The notes under the pieces were generated by a model. That model worked only from the letters and a program-made list of their open reading frames with translations. It was not told the origin of the DNA and searched no databases. Of a DNA stretch of 64,000 nt, positions 12,301-24,699 are shown in pieces. A program made the translations under genes and the position numbers. Positions within the stretch are counted from its first letter, which is position 1; every line of letters starts with the position of its first letter. The DNA is from Paramacrobiotus metropolitanus (lineage: Eukaryota; Tardigrada; Eutardigrada; Parachela; Macrobiotidae). The stretch spans positions 1 through 64,000 of the forward strand of contig NW_026570341.1 in the NCBI RefSeq assembly GCF_019649055.1, in the 5' to 3' direction.

Positions 12301-12476
12301 GTCAAGGCGTGAAAGAAGCAACTGGCGGCAAGCACGTGCTGTGTGCCATCAGCTGTGTGATGATGCGCAGACTGGACTCAATCCAACGCGAGCGTACGCT
12401 GAGTCATACAGCGAGAGAGGGACGAGAGAGCAAGTATGCTCAGTGTGTGCGCCGCATATATCCGCTTCAGCGGATA

Positions 12477-13176
12477 CGAGGAGGGGGTAAATACAAGGGA
12501 TAGACAGAAAAAACGGCAATAATAAGGGATAACCATTCACGTGTTGTGCAACACGGCCAGCCACCAAGGGAAGGCAGTTCTAGTGCCACTGTGCAGAACA
12601 GCCGTTGAAACTCCAGTCTCGAGCTGTTTCTCCGTAGACTTCTATGTTAAACTCAACCACCTTCGCCTTGCACATTTCAGAACTAATCCGCACAATCGAT
12701 AGCTCAAAAGAACAAAAAAAAATTTACAAGATTTTTGATACCAAACAATTCGCCACTTATTAAAACTGAGGCAAGATTGAGCCATTTGAGTTTCTCGTAG
12801 ACTAAGCATAGGAGTTGGATGATTTGTTTTCACGGAGCTCCTACGCTTTGTCTATGGGAAACTTAATTGGCTCTAACTTGTCTTGTTTCTCATAGATCAC
12901 GGCTTGCGTGGTATCGAAAATCTTGTTAATTATTTCTTGTTGTTTTAAGATATAGATTGCACGGTTTCATTCTGAAATGTCAAAGACGCGTCACGCAGGT
13001 GTTTGAGTATAACATAGGAGTCTACGGAGAAGGCAGCTCGGGTCTCAAAGCATGAATTTTGTGTAGTGTCGCTGGACTGCCTTCCCTTGGCGGCCTGCCA
13101 TGCTGCACACCACGTGAATGGTTATCCCTTATTATTGCCGTTTTTCTGTCTATCCCGTGTATTTACCCCCTCCTCG
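12477..13176. mobile_element. 700-bp foldback MITE (near-complete palindrome) with TA target duplication
   Basis: The whole 700 bp is an imperfect inverted repeat with its centre near 12,827. The left end CGAGGAGGGGGTAAATAC is mirrored at the right end, and internal stretches such as ACGGCAATAATAAGGGATAA (left) pair with their reverse complements on the right all the way to a short loop. TA flanks both ends (12,475-12,476 and 13,177-13,178), as for Tc1/mariner-type insertions. There is no open frame of note. It is probably a non-autonomous DNA element; a related autonomous element is not in the window. Confidence 0.8.
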
Positions 13177-13178
13177 TA

Positions 13179-15628
13179 TGAGTGCAGTGCAGCAGCACAC
13201 GTACGTACAGCGAGAGAGGCGATATGGCAAGCATGAGTGCAAGTACGTCCATGGTGGGCCGTATGCACCAGGCGCAGTCATGTGCCTCTGACAACAGTAT
13301 CCCACGCTATCTTGGCGGTTACGTGATGAGGCTCGGTGTTACCTTGCACTTCGTACTTGGCAGTTGCTGTCTGCCATTCTGAAATTCCATTTTGCTGCTA
13401 TCTCCAAGGCCCAAGCATTCGCATCTGTAGATCATTAGATGTATCTTTTCTTTCGACGCAAATCATTGCTCGCCGAGCGCTTTACAACGATAATCACCGT
13501 TGTTTGTGCCGCCATTGTCGTACCCAAGGAAACCGTGGATTAAGGATAAGAACCATTTCTTGCCAAGCGAAGTAACGGAGACCCAAACCGTATTCGACGG
13601 GCATGATGACATTCCCCTGCATTAAATTCGTTCACGACGATGGAGTACAAGCCCGGTGATTCTTGCGTAAAGGTACAGCACGAAATACGGATTCATGGAT
13701 TAAAGTATAGTTCCATACCACGGTCCGCCAAGCTTTACGCATTACATGCAATTGCCATGGCTGATGCACCCTAAAATACTTATCGTGTAATTTATGCACA
13801 AACTTGTCGTAACATCGAAGACCTTGTCAATCAAATTTATTTTCAGATCAATTCATTGTAGAATTGAAATAATATTTTCATTGCGATAATGCTGCTGATG
13901 CTACAAAACAAAGTACCCAGCGAAATGTCTTCCAGATTGCTCCTGTTAACATTAGGGGCGAAACGGAAATGTCAGGAGTCAGGACCGACAGCAGGTGGGC
14001 AACATTTTTGAAATGCAGAAAGGCGGCATCTTTAAAAGATTGTCAACCTCTTCTCGTCCTAACCACGCCTACCTCCGGCGGGGGGGGGGGGATCGGCCGC
14101 TCGAACGAGGGTACAGTTGCATTTGTGCGGGTGCTACTGTTTGGGGCAGAAGACGGCGCAGGCGGCATCCTGGAAGACGGGCTGGAGGTCCTTCTGCGTT
14201 AGAGCGGAGCATTCCAGATTGTGCAGCGTCTTTGCGCGTGCCTACCAGGATACATACGGATACAAGTCGGTCAGGAGATTGAACACGTAAAGGTACCGCT
14301 AATGACCAAGCGCGATGTTAGCGCTTGGCACGATGGCCGCTACACTACGAGCGGCGTAACCCGTACATTTGTTTATTTCGCTGTATTTAATCGTGCTTAT
14401 CATCCGGACCGGCTTGTGTGTAATACTCCTGCTACATGTAAAAGGAGACATTTTTTTTACAAAAATTACAAACAAAGAATGCTTCAGTCAAACCATGCAC
14501 AGAGTAAAAATAAACCAGAGTGGCTGCGATCTGTCTGCTGTTTCAGATACGCCGGAGGCCCTTAGTGAATTAGCCAGAGCTTTCATTACGTGGTAGCAGG
14601 TCCGGTAAGTTTTCGCTCGTCGAGTGAATACGTTCTGGTGTATTTTGCAGGATAAATTTACCCACTTTCATGTGGATTTAAAAATGTTTTGGAGCCCGAA
14701 AGTTAAGTTATGTGTATAGTAAGTATTAACATTTGGATAGATAACCGCTGCCTAAAAAAACTCTCGCCCGTTTCTGGACTGTGGCGGCGACTATACCGCT
14801 CCCAAATCTTCTCCGCTAGCGTTTTGTTCCGCCTCTTCAGGGTCCGAAAATTTTCATGCAGCGGGAATCCAAATGGTATCTCGATGGAAACCAGTTGTGC
14901 TAAATCAGGTTCCCACTTTTCGGGTGCTCGGCTGTTGACTCCATGTGCACAGAGACGCGGTCGATATAAAAAACTGCCAGTGTGACTACTGACTGCGCAC
15001 GTCACACCCCCGGCTAGCGATTTAACGCGTTCCCATGGCGCAAGAGAGATCCCATCCCGCCTCTTGTGATCTTTCACAGAAAGACCTTTTGGCTCCATAC
15101 CTCCTGGGAAACCGGCCGTCATAGTCCGCGAGTGAGGCGCCCGTTGATACCGTCGTGTCAGGGCAGTTTTCCAGTCGATCGCTTATGCCGAAGCCCGTGG
15201 CGTCCCTGGTCATCGACTGTCCCGTCTCATGCGCACGCCGGGTAGCGATTAATTCATGCAGATTTACATTATATTGATGCCTATTGATATAACAGACAAA
15301 AATTGCAACTTTTGATAAGTTGTGGCATGCTACGGCTTCCGCATACTATTACAAAAGCAGGAGTTAAATCAAGTCATTGCTCTTTTATAGCGACTATCGT
15401 ATTGTACATATAGTACGAGGGCATGTTTGGAAAGCGCTTCATTTCCGGTCCTAGATGCAGCGAAACCGCGCGGTCTGGCAGCTTGATTCGGATTTTCGGT
15501 CCCGGTCCCGTGATTTATTGACGGCCAGCAGCACTTCCGTTGGCTAAACCTAGTAGACTCATGATAAATATGCGATTAGTGGGTAGCTGCGTAGTGAGGA
15601 CCCAAGTAAAGCAACTACGCTAATCCGC
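13179..15628. other. intergenic, no gene recognised
   Basis: Short open frames only, none with a recognised domain. There is a run of 12 G at about 14,080-14,091. A minus-strand frame of 139 codons (14,703-15,122) has no recognisable motif. The flank just right of the MITE repeats CAGCGAGAGAGG, which is also found left of it (about 12,408). Confidence 0.5.
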
Positions 15629-15629
15629 T

Positions 15630-16344
15630 TTAATATTTTATGGAAAATGGCCCCGTACATAGCGTCGAAAATGAGATACATACACAAAAGCTTTCGTTTC
15701 CGCGCTCTCCGAATCACTTTTTTGTAAGTAATACAGACACTGTATGTTATTCTAATGCTAAATGATTTGTACACATTTTTCTGAAACGGTTTTCGCGCGC
15801 AACATCCGGTTGCCGAGATATGGCGTGTTAAAATACGTAAAAAGTTTAAATGCATTATTGTGTACCAAAAGTGTGGTCGTTACTATCCGATCTTCTTGAG
15901 ACTTTGCTATAAAAGACACAATGCCATAAAGTCGAAAGTGAACTAATTTCAGGTTCATAGCACTTTCTAATAATTTTAAAATGGATTTTGAAATTTTTGA
16001 AATTCATCTTAAAAGCGAAAAAAAAACGCCATGGATCTGATCGCTTCACTTTCGGCTTAACGGCCGTATGTTTTTTAGCAAAGCTTCAAGAAGATCGGGT
16101 AATAACCAGACTTTTGGTACAAACAATGCAAGTAAACTTTTCGCAAGTTTTGCTTCCCCAAATTTCGGCAAACGGATGTTGCGCGCGAAAACCGTTTTCA
16201 GAACAAGGTACACAAATCATTTAGCTTTGGAATGACATAAAGTATTACCAAAAAAGTGATGCGGAGTGCGCGAAAGCGAGAGTTTTAGAGTATGTATCCC
16301 CTTTTTGACACCATTTACCGGCCATTTCCCTTAAAAGTGGAACG
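15630..16344. mobile_element. foldback MITE, family 2, copy 1
   Basis: An inverted repeat with a centre near 15,985. The left GGAAAATGGCCCCGTACATAG zone pairs with the right zone ending GGCCATTTCCCTTAAAAGTG. Inner pairs include AAAAGTTTAAATGCAT... on the left with ATGCAAGTAAACTTTT on the right, and GTTTTCGCGCGCAACATCCG with its complement. The same family recurs at 25,892-26,595. Small open frames inside are by-products of the palindrome. Confidence 0.75.
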
Positions 16345-18403
16345 ATAGAATGCCATTAAAATTAGTGGTGGCGTTAGGATAAACAAAAGATTTTTTTTGC
16401 CACATGATAATTCATTCGGTTGCTAAACATGTGAATCAAGTTTTTTTTTGTACCAACCGGCGCATATAGCAACCGGAAAGCGCTACCGCGTTTTGCTGCA
16501 GTCCGTTAGTCACACATGATAGATATATTAGTGTGACCTTTTCGAGTTGTTCGTAAATTACCAGCAGCACTGGATGCAACGTTGATTAGAAAGTCTATCG
16601 TCACGGTGAATGTAAAGAAGAAAGCATAAGAATTTCGTACGAGTATATTCTTGGTGCTAGCAACCATAAGAACGCATCGTGCAACCATCCGCTTCAAACT
16701 ATGTCGTGTGTCTGTTGTACTTCGGGAACTAACTTCGCCCAAATGAAAAGCTCAACTCATTTTATGAAAAAACTTGAAAAAGCTCAACTTGACTTTATTA
16801 TCTGTGCAAGTGTGCAGCTCATATCCTGTTCTGTCATGCGCAGCGCAATGGTAATTTACGCTGCATTCGTTATATTAATACCAGTAGCTGGGAGTAAAAT
16901 TGGCATTTCTCAGTAAAACTACCCGGATCCTCATTCGTGACCTTGATGGCTGCAGCCTGCAGGAGCGCCGTAACTCGGCGTTTTCTTCTTAATAGTATTC
17001 CTTACCGTACGGTAAGCATTTTCGGGCGATATTTCGATTTCCCAAACGCGTACGAACGGGTTCTCCGGTTGCCTTTAATTTGGCAACTTCCGGAAAAAAA
17101 TTTTTGCAGTTCACCTTGTTTAGTTGATTGATTGTGCGGGAGCGAAAGAGGTGCAGGAACGGTAAGCAGAGATACTGTAAATATCCATGGAATTTTTAAT
17201 ACAGTTAGTATGGGCAGGGTTCTTCTAATTGCACTGCTGCGGCGCTATTAGCGGAGGAGGCCATCCTGTTTAGTGCTTAGAATTTTGTATCTGCCGTATT
17301 AAATTTTCTTTACAGATGTACTAAGGCAAGTCACGTATACTGTACAGATGTACTAAGGTAAGTTGTCCGGCCAGACACGAAGTACATAAATAAAACCATG
17401 TATAACGTAATTCAGTTACTTGTGCCAATGTACCTTTTTGGATGACTAGTTAAGTCACCAAATCGCAAAAAAACGGCGCCCAATATATGGACCAGAAATA
17501 AAGCGCGGCACACCGGCGATTTGCTGATCAATAACGCGCTGACTGACGAAACGTTCACCCGACGGTTCGTCGAAGCACCAAATCGCTGCTCGGCAGGTTT
17601 CTCTGCAACGATTAACTGGGTGCAACCACCGGTAAGAAAAGCGCAATAAGAATTAACGGTCAGCACTTTGTCCGACAGCGTGGACGCTGCTTCAATAACG
17701 TGTTTCAACAAATTTTTAAAAAACGAAAAGGGGAAAATTTCTTTTTACAAAATCTTCAATCAAATTTCAGCTTAGGTGTGTATTATTCCGTATTTGCATA
17801 CGTATGTGCAGAAGCATAACTAACAGCGCAGAGAACCTGCTTACATCGCTACCCGACAGGTCCATAGAACCATAACTGCAAAAAATCTTTACGAATTAAA
17901 ATTGCAACTTTCTGTTGCACTCGTACAGCCCGCCGACACTGGCGAATTTAACTCGCTTGAGCGGGAGGGGCACTGAAACACCGGGAACCCAAAAGGCGGT
18001 GAAAAATTCTGCTGTAGATGTTGCTAGAAATTTTTTAAAAATAATTAACCTGGTGTAATCATGTACAGTAAAGATAAAGAACTCGCGCAGCGCGAAACTA
18101 ACAGTCGGTTTACTGGAAAAGTTGCTAGAAATTGTACGTAATTTGGTTTCGTAGATTTAGTCTTGTCTCTTTATTGGCCTGGATCCAAACCGTCGCACTG
18201 CACACTCAAAATCCAGAATGGCGAGCAGGGGCTCGATAACCAGCGTTAACTCTGATGGATCCATAATTCGCCGCCCAGCCGTGGAAGGTACTGCTTTTGC
18301 GGCAATTACCGAAAGTGGATTGTCAATCTATTCAATCTGCTCTGATTACAGTTAAATAAAAAACAAGATAATTGCAGAAAGCGTCGCACCGATTAGGATT
18401 ATA
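16345..18403. other. intergenic, no gene recognised
   Basis: AT-rich sequence with only short open frames. A 20-bp direct repeat (ACAGATGTACTAAGG..AGT) occurs twice at about 17,313-17,365. A 99-codon minus-strand frame (17,412-17,711) has no recognised motif. Confidence 0.5.
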
Positions 18404-18472
18404 ATGGATGATGGCTTTCGTTTAGGACAATCCGAGAGCGAAGAAGATAAAATCATCCAAGCGATGGATAAG
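18404..18472 (+). CDS. possible first coding exon (acidic 23-residue start) of the coiled-coil/zinc-finger gene
   Basis: ATG at 18,404 opens a 23-codon stretch, MDDGFRLGQSESEEDKIIQA.., that ends exactly at a strong donor, AAG|GTAAGG. An acidic start and a clean donor upstream of the next exon suggest a first exon. The phase (0) does not match the apparent start of the coiled-coil exon, so another small exon is needed in between or the link is wrong. Confidence 0.35.
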
Positions 18473-19684
18473 GTAAGGCTCTCGCATTGCGTTTCTTTAT
18501 CGCCGGCAGCTTGCAATCAGATTATTTTGCCAACAGGAATACACGCGCTTAAAGGCTATATGGACGCAGGACAAGCAAGACGCCCGGCGTAAGCAATTCC
18601 TTCTGTTCGTGGTACGAGCCGCGCGCCGAAAACCGCTCGACCCTTACACAGTCCAACGGTCACGATGCCCACTGGTCATGAAATCTAGCTGGTTTCTCGA
18701 CGTTTTAAAGTTTTGTTTTCCGTTTCCTAGTTGTCTTATAAGGTTTCTCAGTTTTTTGGTACTTTTCTGTGCTCTCGTTAAGAGTCGAAGCAGTGTTAAT
18801 CGAGTTGCGGGTCGCCCGGGATTCTCTTACGGTCTTCGAACTCTCACATTTTCCACCAAACGAACGTTGCCTCCTGTCCTCGCAGTCAACGAGTCAGAGG
18901 GCTATCTTAACTGTACAGGCGAAAGGAGGAAGATATTTTACCAGTTTGAAGAATGCGAAAACTACGAAAGATAGATATCATCTTCCAATTTTACCGCGAG
19001 TTTCAGAGTTTTTTACCGCACCACCGTCGCAGTGCGTATGCCCTTCACTCCGCTAAAATCATGGTTGCTGTCCATACTTAGTTTATGTCTGTCTCCGGGA
19101 AGATATCCCAAAGTTACGTCCAAGGGACGAAAGGCACGATGACCCTACACAGGAGACCCCACTTCTGCGCACACAGCCGAGCAACATGCCAGTTGCTCGA
19201 ATCCTTCGAAACCAGATGCATTCTAAGCACTAACTGATCTACCGGTAGCGACCCTCCAAAAAAGACAGCCACGGAACGCGGAGTGAATGGGAGTTTTTAT
19301 GGGATTTTATGCAGAATGTGTGCGACATCCTTTTACGTTTTGTTACATAGTACGCAACGCTTGCCTCGTTGCAAAATTTTGCTGCATCGTCAAGTGCCTG
19401 GCGATTTGCGAAATTAAGTTGAGTTGATAGCAGAGAGAAAGCGCTTTCAGATGCAACATGAATGAAAGTGAGATCTGTGTGGGCAAGATTGTACCAAATT
19501 AAACAAAAACAGTTAACACAGGTGGATACACCCTCTGTAATACTTTTATTATTATATTCAGCAACCTGTCGGTCAACAACAAGCTGTCCGTTAGACATTT
19601 TATCGGTCAGACACAAGTCGTTATCCGTTAGCAAGTTGTCTGTTTTTCCGCATGCACGATTAGTTAATCGGCGGGTACTTATAG
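18473..19684. other. presumed intron or intergenic; no exon recognised
   Basis: No convincing exon is seen here. A plus-strand frame (18,609-18,974) contains a hydrophobic stretch (FCFPFPSCLIRFLSFLVLF) but no recognisable domain. The open frame leading into the coiled-coil exon begins at about 19,462, and its upstream part looks non-coding. Confidence 0.35.
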
Positions 19685-22600
19685 TGACCATCCGCACGCT
19701 GCAACAACAGTTGGCGGACCGCGATCACGACATTGCACAACTGCGGACCATGTTGACCAATCTGCAAAATATGATCGGCACCAGGAACCGACTAATTGAC
19801 GACCAGCAGCGGCGCTTGCAGGAGATGGAGGCACGTTTAACGGAGCAGATGCGTCACGTTCTGCAGCTGGCAACGCGCAACGCCCAGCTCGTGCGGTTCT
19901 ACGGGAAGATCCGCGGGATGCTGGCTGACATCCCAGATACGGTGCAGCCACCACAGGTGACAAACTATAGACATCGTTTTATTAAATTCCTTGACGTAAT
20001 CTGTTGGACCTTTGAGTGTTGCACCTTTTTAGGATGCGCAGTTGCATGTCGAGTTTCCTGCTAATGACCCGCCCGTGGACGCTGCGATTCCTACTGTCGC
20101 CATGATTCCGGAAGTCGTCGCGCCTAAAGGGTAAGGAACTAGATTATGCTGTTCGAATTTATTTAGCATTTTGTTCAATTAAAGATGGAACGTGTGCATA
20201 CTGTAACCCTGCCTTTTCATTTCTACGTAAGCTGTGTATTATTGCGCACATGTAACCGTCCAAAGCGACCGATCGCCCGTTTTTGTTTTGACGTTTTCGA
20301 TCGTGAAAAACAGAAATGAAACAATCGCCGTAAATTTTGCCCACCCATTTTTTTCGAATTTTCGATCGTGAACAAGAGCGATGAGTGTATTTCGTATCCG
20401 GTCGATTCTGCCTACGTCTAATTTTGTATCCGGAGTGTAATTTGGTATTCGGTCGCTTCAACAGGAATGTAAATTTGTAAATTCGTCCTAGTAATTATTT
20501 TAAGCTGAAATGCACACTTCGGCAGAAATGACCGGATACGAAATTACACTAGGATAGTTGCACATGACGTTAGCTCTGACCAGCGAAACTCCGATGTGAC
20601 CAATGTACGACACGTAAAATCCTGAGAAACCTAAGAAACCTAAGACATCTAAGAAACCTAAGAAAACTTGCCACGAAAAGGTGGAAGCCGAAATCACCGG
20701 TATGTGGCCAATCATAAGTGTTAAATATTACCATATCCTAACCCTTTTTATTCTGAGCCACGTTATCATTTTGTTGATTTGCCTACGTAATAAACCTTTC
20801 GTAAACAATCTTGCTAAAACTATTGCAAATATAATTTTATTTCTCAATATGTATAAGGCGAGCATCCCTCAACAAAACTGATCAAATGAAGAATTTGTCC
20901 CAATTAACATGGGAAGGGACAGTGCACAAAACACTCATCGCATTGCCCCGCATAATCTCTAAACTTAAACGTTGAAACAAAAAACAAGTAGAACGGCTCT
21001 CGCCCGTCCTTAAAAACAACTTTTTACCAATCTCTTTTAACGTAATAATGCCGGTCTCACACCAAGTGCCAAAAGTCTCGCATGCAAAGGGGACAAAATT
21101 ACAGCGATCCATAAGCGACTTGTATTTTCCAATCTTCTCCCGGCAGGCCAGTTCAGCGGCAGCGCCAGCACACTTTGAAGTCGCGTCGATGTATGAATCC
21201 GCCATCGTGTCTCTGCAAGTGACGTCCCAAACTAACGGCTGTCCGCGGTACCACTTCCAACGCGTGGCTCCATCCGGGCGCTTTCCGTTTTCACGCAAAA
21301 AGCCAATGGGCTCCGGATAAGCTTCAATGCCGGCATTACATAGCGCTCGCAGTATGATATCGTTGATACCATTATGGCGTTCCCTTCTCCCGATGCACTT
21401 CTTGCAAGCTAGCCCATGGTATCCGTTTTCCGCAACCTCTTTGCCACATCTCGCACATGAGTGCTGCTCTACGATCTTGGCGCCAAGCCATAGGCCAACA
21501 GAAATGCGGAAAGTCTGATCATCCAGGAGGTTGCCGAATACTTTCGCGGGAAGGGCGTTAAGCCAGGCCCCGGCGTACTTCGTGCTGACTGCTCTCAGGC
21601 GAGCTTCTTTTATCTACACCAATAATATTCCACAACGTGTCCACGTCCTTTTGGATTACCGCGTTATCCCAAACGCATTGGTGAACACGTGCCAGATCTA
21701 ACGGCAGTTCTTCACACGCAGATTCCAGCTTCCAGTTTTCGCACGCATCGCTGACCAACTGTTCGCTGTTGCTGTTGAAGATCTGTGATGATAACTGACG
21801 AGTTGCAAACATGGAAGCCAAAAAGGCCGAAGGAGCCAATGCTTTTGCTCGTCGTACACCCAAACCTCCTTTGGCAACAGGAAGCGTTGCCTGCGTGTAT
21901 ACAAGGCCATCCAGATTGGTGTTGGTGATTTCTTCAAGGGCAACTTTGACGTGCAAGTCGAACTCATCAAGCAGTTCCGGCACTTTCCAACACGGGCTGC
22001 ATCGCAACGTGTACATAAGCTTCGGGATGGAAAGGCAATTCCGCAGGAGGTAAAATCCATGATGGGCGTTAAGTAATTGCAAGCGGTCTGTAAAAATTTT
22101 TAACGAAGCAATTTTCTGTTGCAGTAAGAGGGTTATGGCCTCATCAGTTAATGGTGCCCCAAGAAACGTTACCGTTTCAGGCTGCAAAACAATCGCACCA
22201 GGGGCAATTGAATGCAGCCTGTTCTTGGCCACCTCGCGTTCTTCAGTAGTACCACCGATCAGCAGCATTTCACACTTCGCGGGGTTCAATTCCAGTCCAG
22301 CGGCGCTGCTGGCGGCGATGATCGATGTCAGATCATTAGCCACTTATTGCAAATAATTTCAGGGATCCCGTGGCGGTGGACGATGACGCACCGGAGGTCC
22401 CGGTGGAGACGATCGGCGAGCATGTCGAAATCGACACGGAACCGACGGCCGTCCTGCAGCCGCTGCCCGCTGCTAACGACACAGCGTCCAGTTCCGCCGT
22501 CGGCGAGTGCGTTGGAGACGACACGCGCTCAACGGATCAGTCCGCCCAACTCCCCGCCGCTGCGCACGCCCCCAACGCTGAACTCTCCAAGAAATTCGGT

Positions 22601-22837
22601 CTGGCCCGTCGCTCCCGCGCCTCCACGGACTTGCCGGCCACAGTGGCGAACCGGGTCGGTTGGGAACGCAGCCGGACGGATCAGGGAACTGTTGCTGCCG
22701 ATCCCGGGAAGCGCAGACGGAGATTGTATCCGTGCGGAACGGTGGGATGTCCGCGGGTCTTTCGTAATGAGCCCTGCAAGCGGCGGCATGAGGCCATGGA
22801 TCACACCGAGAAGCCGCAACTGCACTCTGCCAAATAG
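19685..22837 (+). CDS. coiled-coil and C2H2 zinc-finger protein (spliced; exons 19,685-19,956, 20,033-20,130, 22,363-22,837)
   Basis: The first exon seen encodes about 90 residues of heptad-rich sequence (TIRTLQQQLADRDHDIAQLR, then more heptads to PPQ) and ends at CAG|GTGAC. The second exon (AG|GATGCG to AAAGG|GTAAGG) encodes 32 residues. It joins in phase with the last exon (TTTCAG|GGATCC). The last exon is acidic at its start, then basic (SRASTDLPATVANRVG, KRRRR), and ends with one C2H2 finger (CX4CX12HX4H) followed by HTEKP just before the stop at 22,837. A coiled coil plus a single finger suggests a dimerising nucleic-acid-binding protein, possibly a regulator; this is inference. The 5' end is uncertain. 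The last intron (2.2 kb) carries an antisense LINE. Confidence 0.65.
20600..20680. repeat. short CCTAAGAAA repeat tract
   Basis: Several degenerate units of the 9-mer CCTAAGAAA lie inside the zinc-finger gene's intron. The same motif recurs at 23,030-23,165, 29,820-29,850 and in a long array at 41,220-41,400. Confidence 0.7.
20882..22345 (-). mobile_element. 5'-truncated LINE with RT remainder, CCHC motif and restriction-like endonuclease domain
   Basis: On the minus strand, the 22,343-21,558 part encodes the RT segment after the catalytic box (GLELNPAKCEMLLIGG) and the thumb. After one frameshift near 21,560-21,600 it continues WLNALPAKVFGNLLDD, then a CX2CX9HX4C cluster (CARCGKEVAENGYHGLAC), then RRERH..IND. 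The end of the protein carries GKRPDGATRW..WDVTCRDT, which fits an RPD...D restriction-like endonuclease as in RLE-type LINEs. It ends near a stop at 20,882. The 5' part of RT is missing. The copy is antisense within the zinc-finger gene's last intron, and its truncated end lies within about 20 bp of that intron's acceptor. Confidence 0.8.
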
Positions 22838-23835
22838 ATGCGGCCAGATCTTCACGCTTTGAATTCTGACTGTTGTCATAACTTTTTCTTATGTTGTATC
22901 GCCATTAGTGTGCTATGCGGTAGACACCTAACTTTGTTTTAACAGAGAAATTATTTGCGGTGCGCTGAGGCGATATGATGGACAGTCGTAACTAAGGAAA
23001 AATTGAGGGAACCAACAAAGTACGAAGGCTTAGAACCATAAGAAAAACCTTAGAAATCAAAGAATAACCTATGCATAACCTAAGAAACCTACAAAACTTG
23101 AGAACAATCTAAGGAACCTAAGAAACCTGAGAATAACCTAAGACACCTAAGAAACGTTAGAAGCCTTCTTCTTAATATACTACTGAGTGTATGACGGTAG
23201 CGCCTAACAGATCGGCAAAAAGCGTCCAGTGAAGAAGCTTTAAAAGGCTTCCACCTGTTTCAAACCATTTCCAATAAGACAATGTCACCATATTTCAGTT
23301 CCTCGATATGAACACGTGTACTGGTATACAGATATTTATATTATTTAGTACAGAATGCTGATTGCTTGCAACCAAGAACTGCATCCGCGGATGTGAACCC
23401 ATTCTTGTCTGCTGAGTGTAAGGCGACTCGATACGAAACAACCCAAATCCGTAGACTCTATCCGACAATATCATAGTGACGGGCGCAGGAAACTTGTCAG
23501 TTTGGTGAACAGGTACGCCGTGCGCAATAAAAGTGATGCAGTAAATTTGCACACATCAGAGAATCAAACATAGATAGGAGCATTTTTGGCAAAAACTCAA
23601 AAAACCTGTTTATACGTGACACTGCTATGAAAACTTCATTGGGAATCCGAAAAAAAGCCGGTAATATGGCGAACCAGATAAAAACGACCAAGGTGAAGTG
23701 AATCCAAATTCGAATGATGGATCTACAGGAAAACCATCAACATCCGAAAGATAGCCGCGAAAAAGTGCTCCTTTCCCAACACGTGGAGCGAGGTTGTCAG
23801 TCCCAAAAGGGGCGTTCCCGTCCATACCACAAGTA
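22838..23835. other. intergenic with CCTAAGAAA-type repeats
   Basis: No gene recognised. Degenerate CCTAAGAAA units at about 23,030-23,165. The rest is AT-rich unique sequence. Confidence 0.5.
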
Positions 23836-23839
23836 TATA

Positions 23840-24330
23840 TTTGCAGTTGCACAAGCAGGTGCCGAGTGATGCGCGACAGTTTCTCCCACTGCAAATCCTC
23901 CAAACCTTCCACGCACCACTGCTTCCCGCGGTAATGCGACGTCGGGCGTGGGTCACCCGAATGCGCCAGACACAGAAATTGCAAAGAGAAAGAGTTGGAA
24001 AAGTCGCGCGGTGTCGGCGCCGATCTGGCACTCCCTGGCCAGATGGACACCCTCCGCAAAGACGAACCACTGCCAGCCAGCGTAACGCGGCAGTGCGTTA
24101 TGTGGAGGGTATCGCACGACAGACGGCGGCACACGCCAATGAAATCCTCCAGCCGGCCGTACCGTGCTCCGCGTCCAGCGCTGACTGATCCGGCATGAGC
24201 GGATGCCGACCGCATTCGTCCATATCCGCGTAAGCGATGGTATGGTTAGTGCTGATCACGCCCACGAGATGGACGGTACGCAGGTGGATGCCTACTGGAT
24301 CATCCGCCTGCGGACGCCTGCATCCTATTG
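23840..24330 (-). pseudogene. F-box family copy c1: 3' fragment with the conserved last exon
   Basis: The minus strand encodes GIHLRTVHLVGV (matching GIRLRAVYLHRV of the intact copies). After a frameshift it continues RLEDFIGVCRRLSCDTLHI, then DPRPTSHYRGKQWCVEGLED and LEKLSRITRHLL of the last exon. The intron acceptor that precedes the last exon in other copies (TTGCAG) reads TTGCAA here, so splicing would fail. No F-box or first-exon part is present. It is a broken, partial duplicate. Confidence 0.7.
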
Positions 24331-24699
24331 TAACCCTACAAATGAGATCTGTGGTGAAGATATACATCTCATTGGTCCTAGTTCAACCGAAAACATCTGA
24401 ATGTGCATTTGTACAAAATGACGAAAGTTCTACCGTGGATTTTCTAGACTTCTGAGATTGTCTGAATGTTCTAAAATCATTCTTGCCCTTGCCCTTGGGC
24501 AAGAGCTCTTCCGCAATGACTTTTCAGGTGATTAAAAATGCTTGTGTACATTGACAATCACGCCGGTATCGGTTAACATGTTCGCAATTGCATAATTGAT
24601 TTTTGGGTAATTCGCTAACTCGTAACATCACCGACGGTCACCGATGAACCATCAAACCTCGTTTCATCGTGGTACGGGTGGATTAACCCACTCCACTAG
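24331..24699. other. spacer between two family fragments
   Basis: No gene recognised. TGCCCTTGCCCTTGGGCAAG gives a small hairpin at about 24,484-24,503. Confidence 0.4.

Noticed and set aside
13969-14282. Glycine-rich frame over the G12 run
   Set aside because: No motif, low complexity, and the frame depends on a homopolymer.
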